NCBI GenBank assembly: GCA_026387935.1
Contig: JAPLKU010000021.1
Coordinates: 1 to 64,000, forward strand
Source: Gemmatimonadota bacterium
GTDB lineage: Bacteria; Gemmatimonadota; Gemmatimonadetes; Gemmatimonadales; Gemmatimonadaceae
Direction: 5' to 3'
Length of the DNA: 64,000 nucleotides
A program made the position numbers and the translations under genes. Below are positions 44,053 to 51,956 of this stretch, in pieces. The notes beneath the pieces were generated by a model that saw nothing but the letters and a program-made list of their open reading frames with translations, was not told where the DNA came from and did not search any database. Within the stretch, counting starts at the first letter, position 1. Every line of letters begins with the position of its first letter.

Positions 44053-46379
44053 GCCAGCCCTCTCGCCTTTCTGTATCCCCATTCGGCGCTCACCAACCCG
44101 ACGAGCAATACAAAAATCACCGGCATATCCCAGAGATCCATCTGGTTCACCACTGTCACACCGCGCTTGGTCATCGCGATGTCGTCCGGCAGCGTGCTGA
44201 TTTTATCGGCCGTGTAGAACCGCCCGCCCGTCTCATCGGCGATGCGCTGCAGCAACGGCCGACGCATTTCCGCCATCGTGTATTCCGCATCGAGCGCTGC
44301 GGCCCGGATATACGTCGTGTCGGTGACAACCCCCGAACTCGTTGTCGCCGTGACGCGCACGCGATGTACGCCTTCTTCAGCGGGCGTGAACACGGCGCGG
44401 TACTCACCATCGCGCTCCACGGCCCAGTCGAGCGGCAGGTCGCTCCTCGCGCCGGACGGTGCCGTCACCTGCGCGATGACTTTCGCATCGTTCAAGCGCA
44501 GGAAAGCGCTGTCCACCACTATCGCGCGCAGGTTCACTGGCGACTTCGGATTCACCTGATCCGGCGTCGCGCGCGCTTCCACGCGTTCGGGCGTATCGCT
44601 CGTCACCCAGCGCAGCAACTGCCGCCAGAAGGTCTGAAATGACAGATCGTCAATCTCGATCGAGCCGGCCATGCGCCACTGCCAATCGTCCTGCACCGCC
44701 AGCGCGACGGCCAGTCCGCGGCCGAATCGCTGGTATGCGAGGATCGGTTGTTCATACCGGGTCATCGTTTCGCCGGGCATCCCCGCGCGGCCGCCGACCG
44801 GAACGTTGCCGGTGATCAGCACCACCGCGCCCGGCTTCAGTTTCTTGATGCGATTCACCGCCGTTACCGACGGCATGGACTTCCACTTTTCGGTCGCCGT
44901 CAGTTTCGCCGTGCCAATCTGCGTGACCGCATGTGCGAAGCCGGCCGGCGTGAGCGAGGGCGCGAGATCGGCAAAGAAACTCAGACTATCCGCGACGGCT
45001 GGTCCTTCAACCACAAACGGCATCGCATCGGCAAGCGGAGTGCCCGCGTACCCACCCTCTGAAAACGAGTGGCGTCCGCCGAGCTGCAGCAGCCCACCGC
45101 CGCGCACGCTCACGAAGTCGGTGAGCATGGCCAGCTGGTCGTGCGTGAAGAAACTCGCCTCGATGTCGCCGAGTACGACCGCCGTGTACTTGTAGAGTTC
45201 GGCGCGCGTCTTGGGGAAGCCCGCGACGAGTTCGTCGCCGTTGTCCACGTTGAGGCGGATGAACTTGCCGTCCGCCGTCCGCTGCAGGACCACGAGTTGA
45301 ATGTTCGAATCCAGCTCGACGGCTTCGCGAATGAAGCGCACTTCGTACCGCGGCGCGCCTTCGATGTAGAGCACCTTCTCGCGTGCGTCACGCACCTGCA
45401 CCAGCGCGCGCTGCGCATTGTTCTCCATCACCTGTTCGCGATCCTGCACCGGAATTCGGAACGTCAACGTGCGCGCACCAGACTCCGACAGCTTTGCCGT
45501 GATCCGCACCGGCGAAGCATCCGATCCGGCCGGCATCAGGATGTCGGCGCGGGCCACGATGCGGCCTCCGTCTTCCACAATGAGCGGAACCGTCTCTCCG
45601 TCGAACCCGCGCTGCCGGATGATCACATCGGCAACGAGGGTGCCGTTCTTCAGCACGCGGCGCGGCGCTTCCACCCGCTGCACCTCGATGTCGCGCGCAA
45701 ACCGCTCCGACCCGAGTCCAACCGTGAACACCGGCACGGCACGCGCCCGCAGTGCCAGCAGCGCATCGTTCACTTCCGCCGCGGCGTTGTCCGCACCGTC
45801 CGAGACGACAACGAGCCCTGAAAGCGGAACGGCCTCGAGGTCCTGGCGCGCCGCCTCTATTGCGTCCACGAGGCGTGTTTCGCGCTGGTCATAGCGCATG
45901 CCGCCCGCGCTGTCGGTGCGCGTGGACGAGCCGCCGAACCGGAACAACCTCACCTGGAACTTCTTGCGCAGTTGCCGCAACAGATCCGACTTTTCACCGA
46001 GTGTGTCGCGCACGAAGTCCGAGCGAGTGCGGGCACTGGCGCCGGTACCGCGATCGGCAATCCGCATGCTGCGCGAATCGTCGAGCAGCACGCCAATGAA
46101 GTTTCGGCGCGGTACAGCTTCCGAGAGCAGCAGCATCGGGCGGAAAAGGCACGCCATGAGGAGCAGGAGCGCCGCTCCGCGGAGCACCGTCAGCACGATT
46201 CGGTCGCGCGGCGTGCTCTTTCCGCGAACACGGAAGTACGTGAGCAGCGCGGGGATCGTCAGCGCAGCGGCGAGCAGGACGATGAGGATGACAGACATCG
46301 GCGCGCCGAGGGCGAAGTCTCCCTGTTCGAAGACTGCCGGCCGGTACTTGAACAGCAGCTGAAAGAGGGCGCCGAACAC
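44049..46379 (-). CDS. Membrane protein with VWA and glutamine-amidotransferase-like domains
   Basis: This is the first gene of the eight-gene operon, about 776 residues. The likely start is GTG 46379; TTG 46400 and ATG 46298 are alternatives, but LLFKYRPAVFEQGDF before the latter is typical of this family. Two membrane helices (SVILIVLLAAALTIPALLTY and IVLTVLRGAALLLLMACLF) precede a VWA-type domain with MIDAS LLDDSRSM and the later LVVVSDGADN. A beta-rich region leads to a class I glutamine-amidotransferase-like fold (YKYTAVVLGDIEASFF, GGGLLQLGGRHSFSEGG) without visible catalytic Cys. A C-terminal membrane helix ends it. It is probably the surface or periplasmic organiser of the complex. Confidence 0.85.
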   Translation of the reverse strand: MFGALFQLLFKYRPAVFEQGDFALGAPMSVILIVLLAAALTIPALLTYFRVRGKSTPRDRIVLTVLRGAALLLLMACLFRPMLLLSEAVPRRNFIGVLLDDSRSMRIADRGTGASARTRSDFVRDTLGEKSDLLRQLRKKFQVRLFRFGGSSTRTDSAGGMRYDQRETRLVDAIEAARQDLEAVPLSGLVVVSDGADNAAAEVNDALLALRARAVPVFTVGLGSERFARDIEVQRVEAPRRVLKNGTLVADVIIRQRGFDGETVPLIVEDGGRIVARADILMPAGSDASPVRITAKLSESGARTLTFRIPVQDREQVMENNAQRALVQVRDAREKVLYIEGAPRYEVRFIREAVELDSNIQLVVLQRTADGKFIRLNVDNGDELVAGFPKTRAELYKYTAVVLGDIEASFFTHDQLAMLTDFVSVRGGGLLQLGGRHSFSEGGYAGTPLADAMPFVVEGPAVADSLSFFADLAPSLTPAGFAHAVTQIGTAKLTATEKWKSMPSVTAVNRIKKLKPGAVVLITGNVPVGGRAGMPGETMTRYEQPILAYQRFGRGLAVALAVQDDWQWRMAGSIEIDDLSFQTFWRQLLRWVTSDTPERVEARATPDQVNPKSPVNLRAIVVDSAFLRLNDAKVIAQVTAPSGARSDLPLDWAVERDGEYRAVFTPAEEGVHRVRVTATTSSGVVTDTTYIRAAALDAEYTMAEMRRPLLQRIADETGGRFYTADKISTLPDDIAMTKRGVTVVNQMDLWDMPVIFVLLVGLVSAEWGYRKARGLA

Positions 46380-46471
46380 TGGGTGGATTCGGAAGACCAA
46401 GGACGGAGGCTTACATCTATAACAGTTACCCCTTTCCGGGGCGCTTTGTTGAGTTCCTTGTTAGGCCCGCA

Positions 46472-47896
46472 TCAGGGCTTGGAGAGTTTCATCTTTGTCC
46501 AGGCCACAATCGTGGCACAGGACCGCCCCGCCATCTGGAACTCCGCCGGTGTTTCTGACGCCGACGCATAGCTCTCGACCGCCCCGATCATGTTGATCGG
46601 GTACGCCGAATCGAGGTCGCCAGGCGACATCTGCTCGAACGCTACCCGGTCCACATACACCACGACGCAACCCGACTGTCCACCGCCCATGGATGAGCGC
46701 GTGCCTTCGATCATCTGCCCCATCCCGGAATCCGTCACGCGGAATCCGGTCATCGTGCGGAAAAGGTCGGTGAAGTTCTTCGCCATCCGCTTGTCGATGT
46801 CCGCCGGCAGCAGGAAACCCGACCGCATGCCCATGTTCCGACGGTCGTTGAAGCCGAGCTTCTTGAGCGCGGCGTCCATTGTGCCGGTGACCGTCACCGT
46901 GGGGAGCGCGCGAACGCCAGCCGCAAGTACGACGGACAGACGCTGGGGTTCATTAGCCCGCAGGTGCACAGTCCGAAGTGCGGGCGAATAGCCAATCTTT
47001 CGCACGACAGCGCTGGTGGTACCCGACGGGAGCCCGCGCAGCGTATAGGTGCCGTCGGCATTCGTGATGCCAATGGCGTTTCCGCCCTCAACCGCGACCT
47101 GCGCCTGCGCCATTGGTGCGCCGGCCACATCCGTCACGCGTCCGGAGAGCACGGCCGTTCCCTTGATAGTGCTGTCTTTGGACGGCGTGCCGACGAGGAA
47201 ACTCGCCGTCGCCAGGTACTCCGCCTTCATGTTGACAGGGATTTCCGAACTCGTGAAGGCGCCGACGGCGGCCTGCACCGTGCCCGTAATCGTTTCCGGC
47301 AAACCGCAAATCGCATAAAACCCGTCGGCGCGTGTGCGTGTGGTGCGCACGCGCTGAATGGGCGTCCGCGTCGCCGGATCGACATACACGAGCGACACCA
47401 CGGCACCGCCCATCGGCTTGTCCTCGTCGGCCCCATCCACTCGGCCAGCCAACATCGCCGTGCCCGTGGCCACGCCGCCGCGCGGACAGACCTGTTCGCG
47501 AACAGTTCTAAGCGTTGGCGTGGTGATCAGGAGTTCTTCGAGTTGCCCGGCGACCATCGTCAGCTTGGGCGACGTGATTACCACCGAGAGCGTGTCGAGC
47601 AGCGGATGCAGAATCGCGAACTGAGCTTCACCGGCTGGAATGCTGTCGAGGCGGAAAAAACCGTCCTTGTCAGCGGTCGTCCGCAAGCTTGAACCAATCA
47701 GCGCAACAGTCGCGCCACTAAGCACGCCGCCACGAATCGAATCGTCCACCACACCCGCGATCGCTGCGAATCCTTTGGCCGGCGGGGCGCGCAACTCAAT
47801 CGCGCGCTGATTCTGCGCGGCCGCGGCTCCGCCAAAGAGGAGCACACTCGCGAGAGCGTGCCGTGCGAACGCCGCCATCCGTCGGTTCACCCGCAT
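46472..47896 (-). CDS. Carboxypeptidase-regulatory/TonB-plug-like exported protein
   Basis: This 474-residue protein has a signal peptide (to AAAAQNQR). Two carboxypeptidase-regulatory-like beta-sandwiches stand at about 44-130 (AIAGVVDDS, GFFRLDSIPAGEAQFAI) and about 250-330 (AVLSGRVTDVAGAPMAQAQV, GTYTLRGLPSG). The C-terminal part (NFTDLFRTMTGFRVTDSG, CVVVYVDRVAFEQM) resembles the plug domain of TonB-dependent receptors. No beta-barrel follows, so it is an orphan plug. Its TAG-ATG junction with the M28 gene upstream shows tight coupling. The function may be carbohydrate or protein binding at the outer membrane. Confidence 0.8.
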   Translation of the reverse strand: MRVNRRMAAFARHALASVLLFGGAAAAQNQRAIELRAPPAKGFAAIAGVVDDSIRGGVLSGATVALIGSSLRTTADKDGFFRLDSIPAGEAQFAILHPLLDTLSVVITSPKLTMVAGQLEELLITTPTLRTVREQVCPRGGVATGTAMLAGRVDGADEDKPMGGAVVSLVYVDPATRTPIQRVRTTRTRADGFYAICGLPETITGTVQAAVGAFTSSEIPVNMKAEYLATASFLVGTPSKDSTIKGTAVLSGRVTDVAGAPMAQAQVAVEGGNAIGITNADGTYTLRGLPSGTTSAVVRKIGYSPALRTVHLRANEPQRLSVVLAAGVRALPTVTVTGTMDAALKKLGFNDRRNMGMRSGFLLPADIDKRMAKNFTDLFRTMTGFRVTDSGMGQMIEGTRSSMGGGQSGCVVVYVDRVAFEQMSPGDLDSAYPINMIGAVESYASASETPAEFQMAGRSCATIVAWTKMKLSKP

Positions 47897-49711
47897 CTAC
47901 GGCTTGAACAGGGCCGGACGTTTCTCTTTGTTCGCCAGATCAAGGACCAGATCATTGATGTACTGCGTGATCCGGGCGTAGTGCGGATAGTCGATGTACT
48001 GCGGCTCATCCGACAACTGGTGGTAATCTGCGTGCAGGCCCGTGAAGAAGAACGCAATCGGAATATTGAATCGCGCGTAGTTCGCGTGATCGCTGCGCCC
48101 ATAGATGTTGTTGTACCCGGGCCAGACGGTCGTAGAATCGAATCGGTAGTCCAGCCGGAAGGGCGACGGCTGCTTCAGGTTGTTCGCGACTACGGATTGG
48201 CCAAGATCGGTCGACAGGCGCTGCGACCCGACTACAGCGAGATAGTCATCGCCGCCGCCGGGAATGTCCTTGGAGCGGCCACGGCCAATCATGTCGATGT
48301 TGATCTGCGCAACGATCGAATCGCGCGGCACCGTGGGATGCATCGTGAACCAGGCCGATCCGGTGAGGCCAACTTCCTCACCATTGTTCCAGACAAAAAG
48401 CAACGAACGCTTCGGCTTCACCGTCATCCCCTGCACCTGCTCGGCGATTTCCAGCAGCGCCATCGAGCCCGAGCCATCGTCGTCGGCGCCGTTGCGAATC
48501 GAGTCGAGCCGCACGGGACGAAGCTTGCGCACACTATCGAGATTGATCTTGATGCTCGCAAGTTCGGCGGGCGTGGCCTGGTGCAGCTCGCCGCCCTTGT
48601 TCATCAGGGCCTGGCGAGCCGCGTTATACATCTGCAGCGAATCGGCGTCGATGGGGTTACGATCAAAGCCCACGTGATCCGGATGCCCGCCGAGCGCGAC
48701 AAAACTGTTCTTCAGCTTCGGGTCACTGCCGCGAATGATGCCAACCACATTGCGCGCGAACTGAGGGACCGGCGTCTCGACGAAATCGAGCTTCCCGCTC
48801 ACGGTGCCACCTTCGGCGCCCGGGCGAGCCCCTTCAATTGCAGCGCCGAGGAGGACCGATGCGGCCGCGCGGGTGATGCGGATCTGCGCCTGCGGCGGGC
48901 CGGCAGGAGCACCAGCAGAACCACCAGCGGCACCACCAGCGGCACCACCAGCGGCACCGCCGCGACCGCCACGCCCACCGGCCGTCGTGTCTGGCGGCGC
49001 AAGCGCACCTGGAGGCGCATTGATGCGGCCCTGCGGACTGTCATTGATGAACGCGCGGCTGCCCATGTTCATCGCGTCGAGATCAACCGTCGCGATTGCG
49101 ACGGCGCCAGCGAAACGATTGACGGGTGCACCACCGCGACCACCCGCGCCGCCACCACCCGGCGGGCCACCGCGTCCGCCCGTACCAGGCGCTGCGGGCA
49201 TCAGAATCACGACCTTCCCATTGGCCTGCGCAGCCGTAATCTGGGTGGTCGTGTCGCCGACGGTTCCGCCATAGATGACCTTCGCGCCATCAAACGGACG
49301 CGGCGCCGCAACACCCGGCATCGCGATCCACTCGTCCACCCACTTGAGCGCGCGGCCGCCGGTGGCGAGCGCCGACGTGCGAGCGAAGCGGCGCTGCACG
49401 ACCGGCATTTCCTGGAAGTAGGTGCCGTTGTCGCCAGCCGGTTCGACGCCCAGTCGCTTCAGTTCGTTCGCGATGTACGTCGTGCCCTTCATGTTCCCTT
49501 CGCGGCCGTAGGCGCGACCCTGCATCGAGTCGTCGGCAAAGATGTAGAGACGCGTCTTGAGATCGGCTTCGCTGATGGCAGCCGCCGTCGGCGTCGGTGC
49601 GAGCTTGGCCGGCAGGCCAAACTGGTTCATCGGCGTGACGATCGGCGCAGATGCACAGGCGCCAGCGAAAATGCTCAGGGCCGCGAGGCCGGCGGCACGA
49701 ATGTTCTTCAT
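47897..49711 (-). CDS. Lipoprotein M28 family zinc metallopeptidase
   Basis: This protein of about 604 residues starts at ATG 49711, giving a lipoprotein signal with a SIFAGAC lipobox. It is an M28 aminopeptidase-like enzyme with two zinc sites: ALGGHPDHVGFD, NGADDDGSGSMALLE, FVWNNGEEVGLTGSAW (catalytic Glu pair) and FFTGLHADYHQLSDEPQYID. A PA-like domain is inserted before the catalytic core and carries two Gly/Ala/Pro/Arg low-complexity stretches (about 170-194 and 242-269). It would trim extracellular peptides. Its 5' leader is a tandem repeat of 11-bp units overlapping the preceding stop codon. Confidence 0.9.
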   Translation of the reverse strand: MKNIRAAGLAALSIFAGACASAPIVTPMNQFGLPAKLAPTPTAAAISEADLKTRLYIFADDSMQGRAYGREGNMKGTTYIANELKRLGVEPAGDNGTYFQEMPVVQRRFARTSALATGGRALKWVDEWIAMPGVAAPRPFDGAKVIYGGTVGDTTTQITAAQANGKVVILMPAAPGTGGRGGPPGGGGAGGRGGAPVNRFAGAVAIATVDLDAMNMGSRAFINDSPQGRINAPPGALAPPDTTAGGRGGRGGAAGGAAGGAAGGSAGAPAGPPQAQIRITRAAASVLLGAAIEGARPGAEGGTVSGKLDFVETPVPQFARNVVGIIRGSDPKLKNSFVALGGHPDHVGFDRNPIDADSLQMYNAARQALMNKGGELHQATPAELASIKINLDSVRKLRPVRLDSIRNGADDDGSGSMALLEIAEQVQGMTVKPKRSLLFVWNNGEEVGLTGSAWFTMHPTVPRDSIVAQINIDMIGRGRSKDIPGGGDDYLAVVGSQRLSTDLGQSVVANNLKQPSPFRLDYRFDSTTVWPGYNNIYGRSDHANYARFNIPIAFFFTGLHADYHQLSDEPQYIDYPHYARITQYINDLVLDLANKEKRPALFKP

Positions 49712-49725
49712 AGAAATGGTCCTGG

Positions 49726-49776
49726 TTAGCACTGTGTTAGCACTGTGTTAGCACTGCGTTAGCACTGCGTTAGCAC
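49726..49776. repeat. 11-bp tandem repeat ttagcactgYg, 4.6 units
   Basis: The units are at 49726, 49737, 49748 and 49759, with a partial at 49770. The first two units have tgtg and the next two tgcg. The array spans the stop codon of the flavoprotein gene (TAA within the last unit) and lies 15-65 nt upstream of the M28 start. Confidence 0.95.
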
Positions 49777-51344
49777 GACTTTTTCCCGAACGTACCTGAG
49801 ACATCAGCCGACGAGTACGGCAGGCGCGGCGCGTTAGGATCAGCAGCAGCGCGACCGCCGCCACCCTGACCGCGTCCTCCACCCCCACCGGCTGCGCCCC
49901 CACCGGCTGCGCCTCGACCACCAGCGGCCTGACCAGCAGGCGTGTTGGCTGGATTCGCCGCACGTCCGCCACCACCCTGACCACCACCCTGACCACCACC
50001 TGGGCCGCCAAAGCCGTTCGTGTCCTGCGGCGCATACTCGAGGAGCGGAATACGGAACGAATCCGCGTACTGCGGTTCCTTGTCCTGACAAAGGATGCGA
50101 TTGGCCGCGTACTCGCCAATCGTCGGCCCCTGCTTGAAGCCTTCCGACATCCCTGAACCGACGATCCAGACGTTGCTCATCTCCGGATGCTTGTCGATGA
50201 TGAAGTTGCCGCCTGACGCGCTCTCGTAGTGGCAGGAATGCTCCTTAAGCACCGGAGCATTCTTGAGGAGCGGAAAGCGCAGGGAGGTGAAATCGATCGT
50301 GCGCTGCATGGCCGCCTTGTCGAACACGCGCTCGGTGGTATCGGGATCCGTTCCCGTCGCACCACCGCCGCCGCGCACGCGGAAGCCGAGGTTGTCATCC
50401 GGTGGCGAGGGCCAACCGGTCGCACCGGGGAAGTTGAAGGTGGGCACATTCGGATATTGCATGCGGTATTCACCCGCCGGCGCACCGAAATAGTAGACGC
50501 TGCCCATCGGCGTGCGCATGCGATTGCCGAGCAGCACGGGAAAGACTTTCCGCAGCCATGGCCCGCACGCAAACACGTACTGCCCGGCGCTCACGAGATC
50601 GCCATTGGATGTCTGCAGTGCAGGCATCTTGCCGCCCGACTGCGTGGTCGGCCACGCGCGCGTGATCTGCAGTTCGCCGCCGAACTGCTTGAAGACGCCG
50701 GCGACGGCTTCACACGAGCGTCGCGCGCGGACGAATCCGGCTTCGGGCTCGTAGAGGAAGCCTTCCATGTCTTCGAGCTGGAACTGCGGATACCGGTAGC
50801 GCACTTCATCCTTCGTGAGCTCTTCGTACTTTCCGCCAATCTTGTCCCACAACGTCTTGTTGTTGCGGAGGAAGGCATCGGTCGGAGTGGCACGCGCGAT
50901 CAAGTCGCCGCAGGTGAAGAAGAGCTGGATCTTCATCTCCTTGCCCCACGTCGCATCCCAGTCGCGCCACTTGCCCATGGAGCGCTTCGCCCAACTTCCC
51001 CACTGCACCGCCTGGTCGCCGGGACGATCGCCGTAGCTCGAGCGCACACCACGCGTCTCGTCGCCAGACGTCGACCGTGAGTTGCCCGGACCCCACGCGT
51101 CAATCAACCGCACGCGCTGGCCCTGCTGCTGGAGGTTCAGAGCCGTCCAGCCGCCAAACGACCCGGCGCCAATGACGATGATGTCGGGGAGGCGGCGACT
51201 CTGCGCGGGCGCCTGACCCGGCTTGTCCGGCGTGCCGTGAACGAGCGGACTGGCGTAGGCCGACTTCGCCCCTGTTGCAGCTGTGGTAGTGGCTGCGATG
51301 CCGGCCCCAGCACCAGCGACCTTAACGAATGTGCGGCGATCCAT
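49770..51344 (-). CDS. Tat-exported FAD-dependent oxidoreductase (DAO family)
   Basis: This protein of about 524 residues starts at ATG 51344 with a twin-arginine signal (MDRRTFVKVAGAGAGIAATT). The DAO/glycine oxidase fold is clear: DIIVIGAGSFGGWTALNLQQQG (FAD motif), RVRLIDAWGPGNSRSTSGDETRG and a C-terminal VWIVGSGMSEGFKQGPTIGEY. It oxidises an amino acid or similar amine; the substrate is unknown. Residues about 445-501 are a long Gly/Ala/Arg insert near the C-terminus. It overlaps the cytochrome c gene by 23 nt, so electrons probably go to that cytochrome rather than oxygen. Confidence 0.88.
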   Translation of the reverse strand: MDRRTFVKVAGAGAGIAATTTAATGAKSAYASPLVHGTPDKPGQAPAQSRRLPDIIVIGAGSFGGWTALNLQQQGQRVRLIDAWGPGNSRSTSGDETRGVRSSYGDRPGDQAVQWGSWAKRSMGKWRDWDATWGKEMKIQLFFTCGDLIARATPTDAFLRNNKTLWDKIGGKYEELTKDEVRYRYPQFQLEDMEGFLYEPEAGFVRARRSCEAVAGVFKQFGGELQITRAWPTTQSGGKMPALQTSNGDLVSAGQYVFACGPWLRKVFPVLLGNRMRTPMGSVYYFGAPAGEYRMQYPNVPTFNFPGATGWPSPPDDNLGFRVRGGGGATGTDPDTTERVFDKAAMQRTIDFTSLRFPLLKNAPVLKEHSCHYESASGGNFIIDKHPEMSNVWIVGSGMSEGFKQGPTIGEYAANRILCQDKEPQYADSFRIPLLEYAPQDTNGFGGPGGGQGGGQGGGGRAANPANTPAGQAAGGRGAAGGGAAGGGGGRGQGGGGRAAADPNAPRLPYSSADVSGTFGKKSC

Positions 51345-51774
51345 GGCGAATTCCGTGTTGCAGTGTCGTGTGAAGGAGCGGGGGTTTCGCTTCAACCTTG
51401 ATGGCCTTCAGCGAGTCCGATGCAAAACCAAGCTCATCTTTTCCGGTGGGCAGCCCGTTGAGCTTGAAGAAATACGCCAGAAGGTCGGCGTACTGTTGTT
51501 TGGGGAGGCTGCCTGGGTCTGACTGCGGCATCGACGTACGGATTTCCTCGAACATGTCGAAGGCGGAGCCGCCGACGAACTTCGATTTGAAGGGGTCGCC
51601 CTGATAGTCCGCCGGCACATGGCATTCGCTGCATGACTTCTGGAACACCGCTTCACCGCGAGTGGCCTGCACTTCGGTGTACACCCCGGCCACGGTGGAA
51701 GTCGGTGCAGGAGCCTGGGCTCCAGCACGGGCAGCAACGGCGACGATCAGGACAGCTGCAGCACGCAAACGCAT
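51322..51774 (-). CDS. Periplasmic monohaem cytochrome c
   Basis: This 150-residue protein has a signal peptide to about residue 19 (RAGAQAP) and one haem motif, CSECH. Probable Met ligands are in IRTSMPQSDPGS, and the C-terminal helix is YADLLAYFFKLNG. It is clearly related to the 11411-11863 cytochrome but sits with a DAO-family flavoprotein instead of a PQQ dehydrogenase. The C-terminal 20 residues (PPLLHTTLQHG) extend past the partner's start codon. Confidence 0.9.
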   Translation of the reverse strand: MRLRAAAVLIVAVAARAGAQAPAPTSTVAGVYTEVQATRGEAVFQKSCSECHVPADYQGDPFKSKFVGGSAFDMFEEIRTSMPQSDPGSLPKQQYADLLAYFFKLNGLPTGKDELGFASDSLKAIKVEAKPPLLHTTLQHGIRHGSPHIR

Positions 51775-51862
51775 GAAACCCCGGGTAGGTGATGGTTCAG
51801 TCGGACGGGCCGTGCGGTGGTCGAATACCGGCTCACAAAAGATGCGAAATGGGGAAGGATTC

Positions 51863-51908
51863 CAAAAGACGTGCGGGGCGCGGAGGGTGAACCACCCAAC
51901 CGCGCCCC
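51863..51908 (-). terminator. Rho-independent terminator
   Basis: On the minus strand the stem GGGGCGCGG / CCGCGCCCC (51875-51908), with an inner GGTG/CACC, is followed by GCACGTCTTTT. It lies 49 nt past the stop of the BNR gene at 51957 and ends that transcript. The remaining 51775-51956 gap shows nothing else. Confidence 0.8.
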
Positions 51909-51956
51909 GCCCCTTCCATCTACCCCGCCAGTGGCTAGTTAGTCGCGCCCCGAGCG

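Noticed and set aside
49726-49776. Possible CRISPR or iteron array
   Set aside because: The units are 11 bp, directly abutting, with no spacers and no replication gene nearby.
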